From positions 212,387 through 276,386 of the forward strand of contig NZ_JACHEH010000006.1 of NCBI RefSeq assembly GCF_014201415.1: a stretch of DNA of 64,000 nucleotides, written 5' to 3'. The position numbers and the translations under genes are program-made. Under the pieces are notes generated by a model that worked only from the letters and a program-made list of their open reading frames with translations, searched no databases and was not told the DNA's origin. This stretch comes from Chelatococcus composti. Its GTDB lineage: Bacteria; Pseudomonadota; Alphaproteobacteria; Rhizobiales; Beijerinckiaceae. Shown here one piece after another: positions 19,658-29,991 of the stretch. Each line of letters begins with the position of its first letter. Position 1 is the stretch's first letter.

Positions 19658-20467
19658 TCAGCGGGATTGTGGGGGCAGCCGGAGGCCGGAGGCAACGAGC
19701 TTGTCCCATATTTCCTCGGCGCTTTCGGCGAAGTCGAACAGGTCGAGATCATGCGGGGAGATGGTGCCCTCGTCCACGAGCGCCTCGAAATTGATGATCG
19801 AGCGCCAGTAGCTGGCGTCGTAGAGCACCACCGGCAGGCGCGGCGCCTTCTGCGTCTGCAGAAGCGTGAGGAGCTCGAACAGCTCGTCCAGCGTGCCGAA
19901 GCCGCCCGGAAAGACGACGAGGGCATTGGCGCGCATGGCAAGATGCATCTTGCGCATCGCGAAATAGTGGAAACGGAATGTGAGCTCGGGCGTCGAATAG
20001 GCGTTCGGCTCCTGCTCGTGCGGCAGGGTGATGTTGAAGCCGATGGAGGGGGCACCGGCCTCGAAGGCGCCCCGATTCGCCGCCTCCATGATGCCGGGCC
20101 CGCCGCCCGTGGCGATGACGTTGTCGCGCTGGCCGTCGCCGTCGTGGTTCATGGCGCCGCCCCGCTCGGAGGCGATGCGGCCAAAGCGGCGCGCTTCCTC
20201 ATACCAGCGGGCGCGGCGCTCGAGCTGCTTGCGCTCGCGCTCGCTCATCGCCGCGACGGCCGCCGGGTCGTCGAGAGGCCTGGCCCTCGCCGTCCCGAAG
20301 ACGACGATGGTGGAGCGCACGCCCCAGCGGCGCAGCGTGACCTCGGCCTTCGCGTATTCGAGCAGAAAGCGCACCCCGCGCATCGCATCGCTGAGCAGGA
20401 ACTCTTGGTCCAGCGCCGGCAGTCGATAGGAAGGGGATTCCAGCTGCTTGCGGTTGTCGCTCGTCAC
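19658..20467 (-). CDS. LOG-family protein (TIGR00730, putative nucleotide phosphoribohydrolase)
   Basis: 269 residues from a GTG start at 20467, chosen because AGAGG lies eight bases upstream. The Rossmann-like domain has TGGGPGIMEAANRGA and PGGFGTLDELFE, the two motifs of the LOG family. Relatives hydrolyse cytokinin riboside monophosphates or nucleoside 5'-monophosphates to base plus ribose-5-phosphate. This longer group, with about 90 extra N-terminal residues, is common in alphaproteobacteria. It sits between a DeoR regulator and an EamA transporter on the same strand; no functional link is evident. Confidence 0.87.
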   Translation of the reverse strand: MTSDNRKQLESPSYRLPALDQEFLLSDAMRGVRFLLEYAKAEVTLRRWGVRSTIVVFGTARARPLDDPAAVAAMSERERKQLERRARWYEEARRFGRIASERGGAMNHDGDGQRDNVIATGGGPGIMEAANRGAFEAGAPSIGFNITLPHEQEPNAYSTPELTFRFHYFAMRKMHLAMRANALVVFPGGFGTLDELFELLTLLQTQKAPRLPVVLYDASYWRSIINFEALVDEGTISPHDLDLFDFAESAEEIWDKLVASGLRLPPQSR

Positions 20468-20546
20468 TGTTTCTGCCTCTTGCTCGTCAGGCGTTCCAAC
20501 ATGGCTTGCGATTATCAGGCTCCGCCGCTTTATCGAGCCGGCCCGC

Positions 20547-21461
20547 TCAGCGCCGGCGCTGCAGCGCCTGCTCGCGCAGGAAGATGAAGAGGCCCGCCGC
20601 GATGATGATGGCCGCCCCCGTGAGCATGGCGGCATCCGGGATGTCCCCGAAGACGAGATAGCCGAGGACCACCGCCCACACGATCAGCATGTATTGATAG
20701 GGCGCCAGCACTGAGGCGCTGGCGTGCTTGAGCGCGCGCGTCACGCAGACATGGGCAGCGAGCGCCACCACGCCGAGCAGCGACAGCAGGGCGAAGTCCC
20801 CCGCCGTCGGCGGCACCCATCCGAACGGCGAGAACACGATGCCGAAGGCGAGCGCGCCGAGCGTCTGCCAGAAGACGAGGGCAGTGTCGCTCGTGCCCCG
20901 CAGGTGGCGGGTGGTGATCATGAGGAGGGCGAAGAAGATGCTGCCCAGGAGCGCAACGAGCGCGTGGATGTCGAACGTCACCGCCGAGGGCCGCAGCGCA
21001 ATGAGCACGCCGACGAAACCGACGAACACCGCCGTCCACCGTCGCCAGCCAACCTTCTCGCGCAGGAAGAGCGCCGACAGCGCCGTCACGTAGATGGGGC
21101 CGGCGAGGTAGTAGGTGACGACATCGGCGAGCGGCAGGCCGATGACCGCCCAGTAGAAGAACACGACCTCCAGGGTGGCGCAGACGACGCGAATGAGCTG
21201 CAGACCGGGTTTCGGCAGGGCAAGGATGTTGCCGAGGCCCTCGCGCCACACAAAGGGCACAAGCACGACGAGCGCAGCGAAGCTCCGGATCAGCAGCACC
21301 TGCGCCACCGTGAAGGTGGCGACCAGCCACTTGCCGAGCACGTCGTTGACCGAAAACATGAAGATTCCGAGCATCATCAGGCTGATGCCCAGGAGGGCGT
21401 TGCCCGATGGCGCCGCCCTGGCGGCGGCCGCGTCATCCTCGCGCGCCGGTGTTGCCGACAT
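20547..21461 (-). CDS. EamA/DMT-superfamily transporter
   Basis: 304 residues with about ten transmembrane segments in two EamA repeats, e.g. LLGISLMMLGIFMFSVND and ALVALLGSIFFALLMITT. The start at 21461 has GGGAG seven bases upstream; 17 more residues are possible in frame but lack family character. Such proteins export or exchange metabolites including amino acids and nucleosides; the substrate is not predictable here. Confidence 0.87.
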   Translation of the reverse strand: MSATPAREDDAAAARAAPSGNALLGISLMMLGIFMFSVNDVLGKWLVATFTVAQVLLIRSFAALVVLVPFVWREGLGNILALPKPGLQLIRVVCATLEVVFFYWAVIGLPLADVVTYYLAGPIYVTALSALFLREKVGWRRWTAVFVGFVGVLIALRPSAVTFDIHALVALLGSIFFALLMITTRHLRGTSDTALVFWQTLGALAFGIVFSPFGWVPPTAGDFALLSLLGVVALAAHVCVTRALKHASASVLAPYQYMLIVWAVVLGYLVFGDIPDAAMLTGAAIIIAAGLFIFLREQALQRRR

Positions 21462-21640
21462 GCTGCTTCTCCCACGGCGCCGAGACGGGCCGACCTCTCG
21501 GACACCGTGCATCGCCCGTCACAGCAGGAAAAGCAAGCGCGCCCGCTGCATGGCTCGCCGGCAGCAGCAGGACACCGTGGGAGGACGTTCGCCGCCCCGA
21601 CGCGCCGGGCTCCTGGCGGGGAGCCGGCGCGCGCGGCTTC

Positions 21641-24600
21641 TCAGAACTTCCAGCTCAGGTTGCCAACGACGCCATGGGTCTCGGTTGCCTTGCTGAACTG
21701 GCCGGAATAGGCGACGCCGACCGTCAGTTTTTCGGTGAAGGCGGCATCGAGGCCGGTCTCCACGACGCCCACGTTCTTCGCAAGCGGCACGCCGTAGACC
21801 CTGAAGGGGCTGCTGCCGGCGAAGGCATGGACGGCACTGACCCAGGTCTTGCCGAAGGTATGACGCCAGCCCAGCATGCCGCGGGCGGTCAGCCCTACGC
21901 CGTAGACATTGAAGTTCTGCTCGAGCCGCAGACCGAGCGTGCCGAAAAGCTTGTCGACGGAATGGCCGGTGCTCGTCAGGGCCGCAACGCCTACTTCCTC
22001 GCGGTACTTGTCGTCCTCCTGCCTGACATAGGCGAGGCTGCCGAAGGGCTCCAGCTTCAGGGCCTCCCAGCGCAGCGCATAGCCGAGGTCGCCATAGGCC
22101 TGCAGCGTGCTTGCGTCATAGTGCGAGGCGAGGCGCTCCGAGAAGCCGGGGAAATTCACGTCGCGCGTGGTGCTGATGTCGTGCCAGGTGTAGCCGGCGC
22201 CGAGCTGCAGGCCGAGCCGGTTCCACTGCGCGCCTCCGTAGAGGCCGATATGATAGTTGTCGCTCGTCGCATTGGAATTGCGCTCGCGGACGTTGAACCG
22301 GGACTGGCTGTAGCCGCCGACGACGCCGACACGGACCTTGTCTGCGAGCGGAATGTCGGCGCCGACGAGGAAGCCGAGCGTGCTGTGCGCGACGGTGGCA
22401 GCGTTGCCATCGCCGTTGTTGCTGTTCCAGGTCCCCAGGCCTTCACCCCACAGGACGAGACCATCCTTGGCCCTCGGCTCACCTTTGTCCGGCATCGGGT
22501 CCTTGAGGTCGCGGCTCACCGTCCGCGCCTTGCGGGCAAGACCGCCGAGCGCCGTGCGCAGGCGGTTGCCCGTGGCATCGCGGACGAAGCGGCTTTCCTC
22601 GAGAAGCCTGGTCTTGGTCGAGGCGTAGATCTCGCCCGAGATCTTGTCGAAGGCGTCGCGCGCCTCGTCGTCCGTCTGCAGGTAGGCGATGGCGCGGAAC
22701 AACTCATTGGTCGGGTAGTTGGTGACCGGATCCCGCTGCCACTTGAGCTCCTGCGCAGCCGTCGCTGCGTTGATCTGGTTGACCGTCCGCCCCGCTTCCG
22801 GGAACAGGCGGAACTGCGCCACGTCGAGATAGACGTTGTTGTCGTCGTATTGGTCCTCGATGCGGTAGAAGGTCGACACCCAGGTGTCGCCGGTCAGGGT
22901 ATACGTGCCGGTGCGGCCACCGTCCGCCGTCAGCACCGTATATCGGTGCTCCAGCTCATAGCGGGCCGGATCGATCTTGGTCACGTTGAGGATGGAATCG
23001 GCCTCGATCGTTGCCGTGCCGGTGACGTGGATGAGGTCGTTTTCACCGGTCGAGCGCACCTCGGTCTGGTAGAAGGATCCTGCCTCCTGCGTGAGATTGC
23101 CGGCGATGGTGAGGGTGCCGATGGGGGTCCGGTCGGGATCGGTGGAGTTGCCCGGGGCGATGGTGCCGTCCGCATGCACGACCGTGGAGCCCACCTGTCC
23201 GAGGCCTTCCAGCGTGCCGCCCGCATTCACGTCCACTGTGCCGCCGAGGACGCCGTTGACGGAGAGCGTGCCGGCATCGACGAAGCTGCGGCCCGTGAAG
23301 CCGGAATTGTTGGCGGTGAGACGCGTCACGCCGGTGCCGATCTGCCGGATCGTGCCCGCGCCGGTGATCTGACGGTCAAAGATCTTCACGTCGGACCGGT
23401 TGAAGGCGAGGGTGCCGTCGGCACGGATGTCGACGCCCGACGTGGCGTCGATGGAGCCGGTGGTACCGCCGTCGCCCAGCTGCAGCGTGCCACGGAAGAT
23501 AGTGGTGGGCCCAGTATAGGTGTTGGCGCCGGTCAGGATCGTCGTTCCGGTTCCGATCTGCTCGACTGCCCCGGTCCCGCTGATCACCTGGCCGTAGGTG
23601 TAGGCATCGGACCGGTTGAACTGCACCACGCCGTTGTTGACGACGTCGTTGACGACATGGCCGGTGACGCCGGCGTCGGTCGCCCCCTCGTGGCCGATGC
23701 GCAGCGTGCCGCCGGCATGCACCGTGACATCGCCGGCGAGCACGTTGTTGACCACCATCGTGCCGCCGTAGACGTGAGCCGGTCCGGTGAATCCGGATGA
23801 GTCCCCGTCGAGGACCGTGAAGCCATCGTAGTGATTGACAGTGCCGAGACCGGCGAAGCCCGCCTTGAAGCGGTAGTCTTGGGCCAGGCTGCCCGTATGC
23901 TTGAAATTGACCGTGCCGGAGCCCTCCCCGAAGAGGACGAAGTTGGCGTCGAGCGTGCCCGGCGCGACGGCGGCAGAAGTCGTGTCGGCGTTCGAGAGCC
24001 AGTCCTTCGCCGTCGCGTGCAGGCCATAGTCGATGCCGAGCGGTGAAAAGGCGCCGATGTTGAGGATGCCCGTGGAGCCGGCTTTCTCGCCGATGGTCAG
24101 CGTGCCCAGGCCATTGGCCACGCGCACCGTGCCACCTTCGTTGATGACGAGTACGCCCTCGGTGCCGCTCTCGGAGCCGAGGGTGAGCGACTGGCGGCTG
24201 TGCCAAAGGCTGCCGGCGCCGTTCACCAGCGCGTAACCCCACGCCCCCGGCTCCTTGGCGATGACACCGATCTCGTTGTTGACGCTTCCGCCGCTCTGGA
24301 CGATCAGATGCCCCGCGCCGCGCACGCCGACATCGAGGCGCCCGCTGCCGTTCATGGTCCCCTGGGAAGTGATGGAGATGCCGACACCGGTAGCAGTCGC
24401 GCCGATGGCGATGTCTCCGCCCACGGTCGTCGTTGCCGGCAGTCCGACCGTGTACAACTCGCCGTAGCCCGACTCGCCGATGACGAAGTGGTCGCCACTC
24501 GTGATCCGGCCGTTGTTGAGGAGGCGGCCGGTGCCCGATGCATTCGTGCCGAGCGATACGCGGCCGTTGACTGTGATCGTACCGGTCGCGGCATTGGAGA

Positions 24601-25093
24601 GGGCACCGGACACGATCGTGCCGACCGCGAGGTTGCCCCCCACCGTCGTGGTGCCCGAGTTTGAGAAGTTGCCGACGCCAGTCGAGCCGACAACCATGGT
24701 ATTGCTGACCGCCAGCGTACCGGAATTGGTGAGGTAGCCCGCACCGAAGCTGCCGCTGGCCGCCCTGCCCCCCGAGAAGCCGATGAAGAGGTTACCGGCA
24801 GCGGCTGAACCGGTATTCTGGACCGTGTCGTGCTGGACCGGGCGTCCGCTGGAGCCGCTCTGATAGGTCGAAAGGCCGATGTTGACGTCCTGCGACGCCG
24901 TCGGGATCCCGTTGGACCAGTTGCTGCTCGTCGACCACAGATTGTTGCCGGCCACCGAGCACGTATAGATACCGCACGTGTAGTAGTATGAGCTCCCTCC
25001 GGTCCAGGAATTCTGAGCCAGAGCCGACGAGGACGATACCATCGCCAGCGCAACGAGCGAACCGCTCAATTTCATATTATTAGCCGGCTTCAT
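21641..25093 (-). CDS. Type V autotransporter with PATR repeats
   Basis: 1150 residues. The signal peptide ends at SSSALAQ after MKPANNMKLSGSLVALAMV. A Gly/Thr/Asn-rich beta-helix passenger runs to about residue 850, with many short repeats and several autotransporter-associated strand repeats (GANTYTGPTTIFRGTLQLGD). A linker with an RFVRDATGNRLRTALGG segment follows. The C-terminal 12-strand outer-membrane barrel (about 280 residues) ends in the required aromatic residue, LSWKF. No catalytic triad is visible, so adhesin or surface-structure function is more likely than protease. The start at 25093 has AGAGG five bases upstream. Confidence 0.9.
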   Translation of the reverse strand: MKPANNMKLSGSLVALAMVSSSSALAQNSWTGGSSYYYTCGIYTCSVAGNNLWSTSSNWSNGIPTASQDVNIGLSTYQSGSSGRPVQHDTVQNTGSAAAGNLFIGFSGGRAASGSFGAGYLTNSGTLAVSNTMVVGSTGVGNFSNSGTTTVGGNLAVGTIVSGALSNAATGTITVNGRVSLGTNASGTGRLLNNGRITSGDHFVIGESGYGELYTVGLPATTTVGGDIAIGATATGVGISITSQGTMNGSGRLDVGVRGAGHLIVQSGGSVNNEIGVIAKEPGAWGYALVNGAGSLWHSRQSLTLGSESGTEGVLVINEGGTVRVANGLGTLTIGEKAGSTGILNIGAFSPLGIDYGLHATAKDWLSNADTTSAAVAPGTLDANFVLFGEGSGTVNFKHTGSLAQDYRFKAGFAGLGTVNHYDGFTVLDGDSSGFTGPAHVYGGTMVVNNVLAGDVTVHAGGTLRIGHEGATDAGVTGHVVNDVVNNGVVQFNRSDAYTYGQVISGTGAVEQIGTGTTILTGANTYTGPTTIFRGTLQLGDGGTTGSIDATSGVDIRADGTLAFNRSDVKIFDRQITGAGTIRQIGTGVTRLTANNSGFTGRSFVDAGTLSVNGVLGGTVDVNAGGTLEGLGQVGSTVVHADGTIAPGNSTDPDRTPIGTLTIAGNLTQEAGSFYQTEVRSTGENDLIHVTGTATIEADSILNVTKIDPARYELEHRYTVLTADGGRTGTYTLTGDTWVSTFYRIEDQYDDNNVYLDVAQFRLFPEAGRTVNQINAATAAQELKWQRDPVTNYPTNELFRAIAYLQTDDEARDAFDKISGEIYASTKTRLLEESRFVRDATGNRLRTALGGLARKARTVSRDLKDPMPDKGEPRAKDGLVLWGEGLGTWNSNNGDGNAATVAHSTLGFLVGADIPLADKVRVGVVGGYSQSRFNVRERNSNATSDNYHIGLYGGAQWNRLGLQLGAGYTWHDISTTRDVNFPGFSERLASHYDASTLQAYGDLGYALRWEALKLEPFGSLAYVRQEDDKYREEVGVAALTSTGHSVDKLFGTLGLRLEQNFNVYGVGLTARGMLGWRHTFGKTWVSAVHAFAGSSPFRVYGVPLAKNVGVVETGLDAAFTEKLTVGVAYSGQFSKATETHGVVGNLSWKF

Positions 25094-25558
25094 TCTATCC
25101 TCTACGCGTTGCGAGCGCTGTGGAGTGGTGGGAGCGTCGGACGAGCTACCTCGCGCGCTACGGCGACATGCGCCGAACGCGGGGCGGCGAAGCCTTAAAA
25201 TGGACAGAACGAAGGAGCGCCCCTCGAACACTCCGCTGTAGAAAAGCCGCCAACGTGCCTGCAGCTCAATGCATTCCGCGGCTGTGTTATGGGCGATCTG
25301 TGCACACGAGAGCGATCAACGACATATCATCAATTTTTCTCTTTCCGCCCGTTCTATACTGTAAGAAAAAACAGAACATCGTCCTGCCCGCAGATCTAAC
25401 TGTTCGCACGAAAACAATCCGGTGCCCGGCGGGCGCTGCAATGCAGGGCGCGCAGAGAAGCATTCTCTGCTCTCGCGCAGGGCCAGGATCAGGAAAGGAA
25501 AATCGGAGGCTCCCCCCTGCCGCGCCTGGCGGCGAGGACGCCACGAGCGCGGGCCGTG
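25094..25558. other. AT-richer intergenic region upstream of the autotransporter
   Basis: This 465-bp stretch has no convincing gene. GC content drops at 25300-25400, unlike the flanks. It holds GTTCT/AGAAC arms (25351-25355 and 25373-25377) around an inner CTGT/ACAG pair, and a minus-strand TATAGA (25353-25358) that could be a -10 box. It lies upstream of the autotransporter and downstream of the DUF72 gene, so it is presumably the autotransporter promoter region. Confidence 0.4.
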
Positions 25559-26359
25559 CTAGGCCAGCCGTTCGACGAGCGCCATGGCGGCTGCTGGATT
25601 GACCACCTTGTGGCCGCTGATGACGTAGAGGAACACGTCACGCCCCTGTGGCGCCGCAACGTGGGGGGAGACGGTGTCGAGGTCGCCGGGTGCGCTCCCC
25701 GCCGCCCAGGCACGGGCACGCTCGGCCCAGGCGTCGAGCGCAGCCGTAGCATAGCCGAGCGCCTCGCCCGCGCTCGTGCCCATGATGCGGGCATAGACGA
25801 AGGGCGCCGTCACATCCGCGATCTGCGGATACGGGCTGTCCCCCGCCACGACCTCCGCGTGCTCGCGCAGCAGGGCGATGAAGTCCGGCGAGCGGAAGCT
25901 GTCGTGGCGCACCTCCACCGCGTGGCGCAGGGCGAGCCCGTCGACCGATTTCGGCAGGAGCGCGAGGAAGGCAGCGAAATCGTCCGGGTCGAACCTCTTG
26001 GTCGGCGCGAACTGCCAGTTGATGGGCCCGAGTTTCTCGCGCAGTTCAGCGATGCCGCCGGTGACGAACCGCTCGATCGACTCGCCCGCCTCGGCCAGCA
26101 CGCGCCGGTTCGTGGCAAAGCGCGGTCCCTTGAGGGAGAAGACGAAGCCCTCCGGCGTCTCCTCCCGCCATCTGGCGAAGCTCTCGGGCTTCTGCGAGCC
26201 GTAGAACGTGCCGTTGATCTCGATGGAGGTGAGCCTGCGGCTCGCATATTCGAGCTCGCGCTTCTGGGCGAGCCCCTCGGGATAGAAGGTTCCCCGCCAG
26301 GGCTCGTAGGTCCAGCCGCCGATGCCGATGCGGATGGAGGGCGCTGCGTCCTGCGGCAC
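25559..26359 (-). CDS. DUF72 family protein (YecE-like)
   Basis: 266 residues from the GTG at 26359, which has GGGAG seven bases upstream. The TIM-barrel-like DUF72 signature is clear: RIGIGGWTYEPWRGTFYPEG at the N-terminus, EINGTFYGSQKPESFARW, then FVFSLKGPRFATNRR and a C-terminal DVFLYVISGHKVVNPAAA. The biochemical role of the family is not established. The frame remains open far upstream but without homology. Confidence 0.87.
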   Translation of the reverse strand: MPQDAAPSIRIGIGGWTYEPWRGTFYPEGLAQKRELEYASRRLTSIEINGTFYGSQKPESFARWREETPEGFVFSLKGPRFATNRRVLAEAGESIERFVTGGIAELREKLGPINWQFAPTKRFDPDDFAAFLALLPKSVDGLALRHAVEVRHDSFRSPDFIALLREHAEVVAGDSPYPQIADVTAPFVYARIMGTSAGEALGYATAALDAWAERARAWAAGSAPGDLDTVSPHVAAPQGRDVFLYVISGHKVVNPAAAMALVERLA

Positions 26360-26472
26360 GTCTCGTCTCCCGGTTCGCTGCACACGGGGCGGCCCTGCCA
26401 CGGCGCCGGCGCCGCGGCCACCCGTTTCGGGCCACGATAGCATCGCCTGTGCTTCCCCGCAGCCAGACGACG

Positions 26473-26496
26473 CGTTATATACGTCGGAATATAACG
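26473..26496 (+). promoter_or_regulatory. ModE-type molybdate operator
   Basis: CGTTATAT-N8-ATATAACG is a perfect dyad 47 bp upstream of modA. It matches the known ModE box pattern of CGTTATAT half-sites. ModE bound to molybdate normally represses modABC here. No modE gene lies in the window. Confidence 0.85.
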
Positions 26497-26542
26497 CCTG
26501 CACGAAGCCCGGACCGGCCGCCGCCCGCACGGAGCCCCGCCG

Positions 26543-27295
26543 ATGAAGACGCCAGCCATCGTCTCCCTTCTCGTTGCGGCCGTGCTCGGGACGCAGGCTC
26601 TTGCGGGCGAGGTTCATGTCGCTGTCGCCGCCAACTTCACGGAGCCGGCGAAGGAAATCGCTGCCGCCTTCAGGGAGAAGACCGGACACGATGCCGTGCT
26701 GAGCTTCGGCGCGACAGGCCAGCTCTATGCGCAGATCACGCAGGATGCGCCCTTCGGCGTCTTTCTCTCCGCCGACGCCGAGCGCCCCCAGCAGGCGATC
26801 GACGAGGGCCTGGCAGAGAAAGGCAGCCGCTTCACCTATGCCGTCGGCCGCCTCGTCCTGTGGAGCAGGGACGCCAGCCGCAAGGCCAGCGAGGATGCAC
26901 TGCGCGAGGGCGACTTCCAGAAGCTCGCCATCGCCAATCCGCAGGTCGCCCCGTATGGCGCCGCGGCCGTTGAGGTACTCCGGAGCCTTGGCGGGCTCGC
27001 GGCGGTCGAGTCCCGGCTGGTGCAGGGCAACAACATCACCCAGACCTTCCAGTTCATCGACACCGGCAATGCCGAATTCGGCTTCGTCGCCGCCGCGCAG
27101 CTTGCGGGACGGAGCGACGGCTCGCGCTGGCTCGTGCCCGAGCATTTGCACCGGCCGATCCGCCAGGATGCCGTGCTGCTGAGGAAGGCGGCCGGCAACG
27201 AGGCAGCGGCCGCCTTCGTCGCCTTCCTGAAGGGGCCGGAGGCGCGCGCCATCATCGAGCGCTACGGATACGGCACCGGCGACGGCGGAACCTGA
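26543..27295 (+). CDS. modA: Molybdate ABC transporter, periplasmic binding protein
   Basis: 250 residues with a signal peptide ending LGTQALAG. The mature part shows [18 protein letters not shown], the [11 protein letters not shown] oxyanion-binding segment, and [18 protein letters not shown]. It captures molybdate (or tungstate) for the ModBC channel. It is the first gene of modABC, behind a ModE-type box. Confidence 0.95.
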   Translation: MKTPAIVSLLVAAVLGTQALAGEVHVAVAANFTEPAKEIAAAFREKTGHDAVLSFGATGQLYAQITQDAPFGVFLSADAERPQQAIDEGLAEKGSRFTYAVGRLVLWSRDASRKASEDALREGDFQKLAIANPQVAPYGAAAVEVLRSLGGLAAVESRLVQGNNITQTFQFIDTGNAEFGFVAAAQLAGRSDGSRWLVPEHLHRPIRQDAVLLRKAAGNEAAAAFVAFLKGPEARAIIERYGYGTGDGGT

Positions 27296-27308
27296 GCCGG
27301 GCTGCCCC

Positions 27309-27986
27309 ATGACGACGGAGATCTCGACAGCCGTTCGCCTCACGCTGCAGCTCGCTGCCGTCACCACGCTCGTGCTTATCCTCGTCGGCACGCCGCTCGC
27401 GTGGTGGCTGGCGCGCTCGCGGCGCTGGTGGGCGGAGGTCGTCGCGGCCATCGTCGCCCTGCCCCTCGTGCTACCGCCGACCGTGCTCGGCTTCTACCTG
27501 CTGCTGCTGCTCGGCCCGTCGGGGCCCGGCGGGCTGCTCGCAGGACTGTGGGGCGCACGCACCCTCGCCTTCACCTTCGAGGGGCTCGTCATCGGCTCCG
27601 TCATCTATTCCATGCCCTTCGTGGTTCAGCCCATCCGCAACGCATTCCTGGCCATGGGCGAGCGGCCGCTCGAGGTGGCGGCGACGCTGCGCGCCTCGCC
27701 GCTGCGCGCCTTCTGGACCGTGGCCGTGCCGCTCGCCCGGCCCGGCTTCCTCACCGGGGCCGTGCTCGGCTTCGCCCACACGGTGGGCGAATTCGGCGTG
27801 GTCCTCATGATCGGCGGCAACATCCCCGGCGAGACGAAGGTGCTCTCGGTGGCCATCTATGACTATGTCGAGACGCTGCAGTGGCGCGAGGCCAATCTGC
27901 TGGCCGCCGGCATGGTCGCCTTCGCCTTCCTCGTCATCCTGGCGGTGACGCTCGTGGACAGGCACGTGGGACGGGTGCGCGAATGA
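27309..27986 (+). CDS. modB: Molybdate ABC transporter permease
   Basis: 225 residues, about five transmembrane segments, with [19 protein letters not shown] and the EAA-type loop [19 protein letters not shown]. It forms the inner-membrane channel with ModC. Starts 14 bp after modA and overlaps modC by 4 bp (ATGA), so the three genes are translationally coupled. Confidence 0.95.
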   Translation: MTTEISTAVRLTLQLAAVTTLVLILVGTPLAWWLARSRRWWAEVVAAIVALPLVLPPTVLGFYLLLLLGPSGPGGLLAGLWGARTLAFTFEGLVIGSVIYSMPFVVQPIRNAFLAMGERPLEVAATLRASPLRAFWTVAVPLARPGFLTGAVLGFAHTVGEFGVVLMIGGNIPGETKVLSVAIYDYVETLQWREANLLAAGMVAFAFLVILAVTLVDRHVGRVRE

Positions 27987-29077
27987 CGGCGCCGACGATC
28001 GAGGTGGCCTTCACGGGGCGCCACGGCAGCTTCGCGCTCGACGTCGCCTTCACGGCGCCGGGCCGGGGCGTCACCGCCATCTTCGGCCCCTCCGGCTGTG
28101 GCAAGACGACGGTGCTGCGCTGCATCGCCGGCCTCACGCGTCTTGCCGGCTCCTGCCGCGTCGCCGGGGAGACGTGGCAGGACGCCGCCACCTTCCGCCC
28201 GCCGCATCGGCGGCCGGTCGGCTACGTCTTCCAGGAAGCAAGCCTCTTTCCGCACCTGTCGGTGCGGGCCAACCTCCTCTATGGCGTGCGGGGACGCATG
28301 CCGGCCGATGCGGCCATCCGCTTCGACGACGTCGTCGACCTGCTCGGCCTCTCCCCGCTCCTGTCCCGCGCGCCGCACAACCTCTCCGGGGGCGAGCGCC
28401 AGCGTGTGGCCATTGGCCGCGCCCTGCTTTCGCAGCCGCGGCTGCTGCTGATGGACGAGCCCCTGTCGGCCCTCGACCGGGACACGAAGGACGAGATCCT
28501 GCCCTTCCTCGAGCGGCTGCACCTCGCCCTTTCCCTGCCCGTCCTCTACGTCACCCACGACATGCGCGAGGTGGAGCGGCTCGCCGACCATCTCGTGCTG
28601 ATGCGCGCGGGGCGCGTCCTCGCCGCCGGGCCGCTCGCCGCCCTGCAGAGCGATCCGGCCCTGCCGCTCGCGACGGCACGCGATGCCGCTGTCGGGCTCG
28701 ATGCCGTCGTCACTGCGGTCGATGCCGCCTATGGCCTTGCGACGCTCGCCGTCGCGGGCGGCACCTTCATCGTGCCGGCAGGCGCGGGCACCGCGATCGG
28801 CGAGCGCCGGCGACTGCGCATCGCTGCCGGCGACGTGAGCCTCGCCCGCGAGCCCCCCGGACCGAGCACCATTCTCAACGTGCTCGAGACGCGCATCCTG
28901 ACCGCACAGACTGGCGGCGACGAGGTCACGGCCGTGCTCGGCCTCGGGCGCGACGGCGCCGGAGCGCGCATCCTCGCGCGCGTCACGCGCCGCTCCTTCG
29001 AGCGGCTCGGCCTCGCCGAGGGCATGGCCGTCTATGCGCAGATCAAGAGCGTGGCGCTGGCACCCGGGGCGCGCTGA
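27983..29077 (+). CDS. modC: Molybdate ABC transporter ATPase with C-terminal Mop/TOBE domain
   Basis: 364 residues from the ATG overlapping the modB stop. Walker A is GPSGCGKTT, the signature is LSGGERQRV, Walker B is [12 protein letters not shown], and the switch histidine is in VTHDMREV. The last 65 residues ([15 protein letters not shown]...[13 protein letters not shown]) form a TOBE/Mop domain that can sense molybdate and inhibit transport. The 3' end overlaps the convergent XRE regulator by 35 bp. Confidence 0.95.
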   Translation: MTAPTIEVAFTGRHGSFALDVAFTAPGRGVTAIFGPSGCGKTTVLRCIAGLTRLAGSCRVAGETWQDAATFRPPHRRPVGYVFQEASLFPHLSVRANLLYGVRGRMPADAAIRFDDVVDLLGLSPLLSRAPHNLSGGERQRVAIGRALLSQPRLLLMDEPLSALDRDTKDEILPFLERLHLALSLPVLYVTHDMREVERLADHLVLMRAGRVLAAGPLAALQSDPALPLATARDAAVGLDAVVTAVDAAYGLATLAVAGGTFIVPAGAGTAIGERRRLRIAAGDVSLAREPPGPSTILNVLETRILTAQTGGDEVTAVLGLGRDGAGARILARVTRRSFERLGLAEGMAVYAQIKSVALAPGAR

Positions 29078-29876
29078 GGGCCGCCGCCGTCGCCTCGTCC
29101 GCCGGGAAGAAGGCCTCGATCGCGAGCTCCGCGAGGGTGATGTCGACAGGCGTGCCGAAGACGGTGGTTGTCGAAAAGAAGGAGAGCACGCCCCCCGGCG
29201 TCGCAAGGCGCAGCGGCACGAGCACGCCGCCGAAGTCCTCGATGCCCGCCAGCGCGCTGTCGCCCTCGCCTCCGTCCGGTGCGGGAAGGGCCTTCAGCTC
29301 GTCCATCAGCGCCATGAGGACGGGATCGGCGGTCACCTCGATCTGGTGCCGCAGACGGTCGAGGAGATGCGCCCGCCATTCGGCGAGGTTGAGGATGTGG
29401 GGCGCGAGCCCGGCCGGATGCAGGCTGAGGCGCAGCACGTTGACGGGCGGCTCCGTCAGGCTCCTGTCGGCGGCGAGCGCCACGAAGGGCGACACTGCCG
29501 CATTGGCGGCCACCATGGTCCAGTGCCGGTCAATGGCGAGGGCAGGGAACGGCGCATGGCCCTCGAGCACCAGGTCGATGGCCCGCCGGGCCGGCGCGAG
29601 GGCCGGATCGTCGAGGCTCCGCTCGGGATAGAGGGGCGCGTAGCCTGCGGCCAGCAGCATGAGGTTGCGCTCGCGCAGCGGCACGTCGAGCCGCTCGGCG
29701 AGGCGCAGGATCATCGCCCGGCTGGGCACCGAGCGGCCGCTCTCGATGAAGCTCAGGTGCTTCTGCGAGATCTCGACATCGAGCGCGAAGGCGAGCTGGC
29801 TGAGCCGCCGGCGCTGCCGCCAGCGGCGGATGTGGTCGCCCACAGTGCGGGCGGGAGTGGTGAAGGGCCTCGTCAT
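29043..29876 (-). CDS. XRE-family regulator with MmyB-like ligand-binding domain
   Basis: 277 residues. The N-terminal helix-turn-helix (about 10-70: [37 protein letters not shown]) is followed by the MmyB-type PAS-like domain (from about residue 105, [11 protein letters not shown]...). These proteins are thought to bind fatty-acid-like ligands. It faces the small membrane-protein gene at 29992 across 115 bp, its probable target. Its end overlaps modC, but a molybdenum role is not implied. Confidence 0.87.
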   Translation of the reverse strand: MTRPFTTPARTVGDHIRRWRQRRRLSQLAFALDVEISQKHLSFIESGRSVPSRAMILRLAERLDVPLRERNLMLLAAGYAPLYPERSLDDPALAPARRAIDLVLEGHAPFPALAIDRHWTMVAANAAVSPFVALAADRSLTEPPVNVLRLSLHPAGLAPHILNLAEWRAHLLDRLRHQIEVTADPVLMALMDELKALPAPDGGEGDSALAGIEDFGGVLVPLRLATPGGVLSFFSTTTVFGTPVDITLAELAIEAFFPADEATAAALSAPRVPAPRS

Positions 29877-29991
29877 GGCCCGACGATAGCGCCCCGGCGC
29901 CGCTTGCCAATTACCTGCGGCTTAATTGGCACGCCGCCGTCCGGGCGGGATGCTCCCCGGCGTTGATGACACCACGCCACGGAGAGAACCC

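Noticed and set aside
21407..23800. Open frame of about 800 codons antisense to the autotransporter
   Set aside because: The opposite strand has signal peptide, repeats and barrel; this one has no domain.
29043..29876. The XRE regulator as a molybdate regulator because it overlaps modC
   Set aside because: It is convergent to modC, has an MmyB-type domain rather than a Mop/TOBE domain, and modA already has a ModE box.
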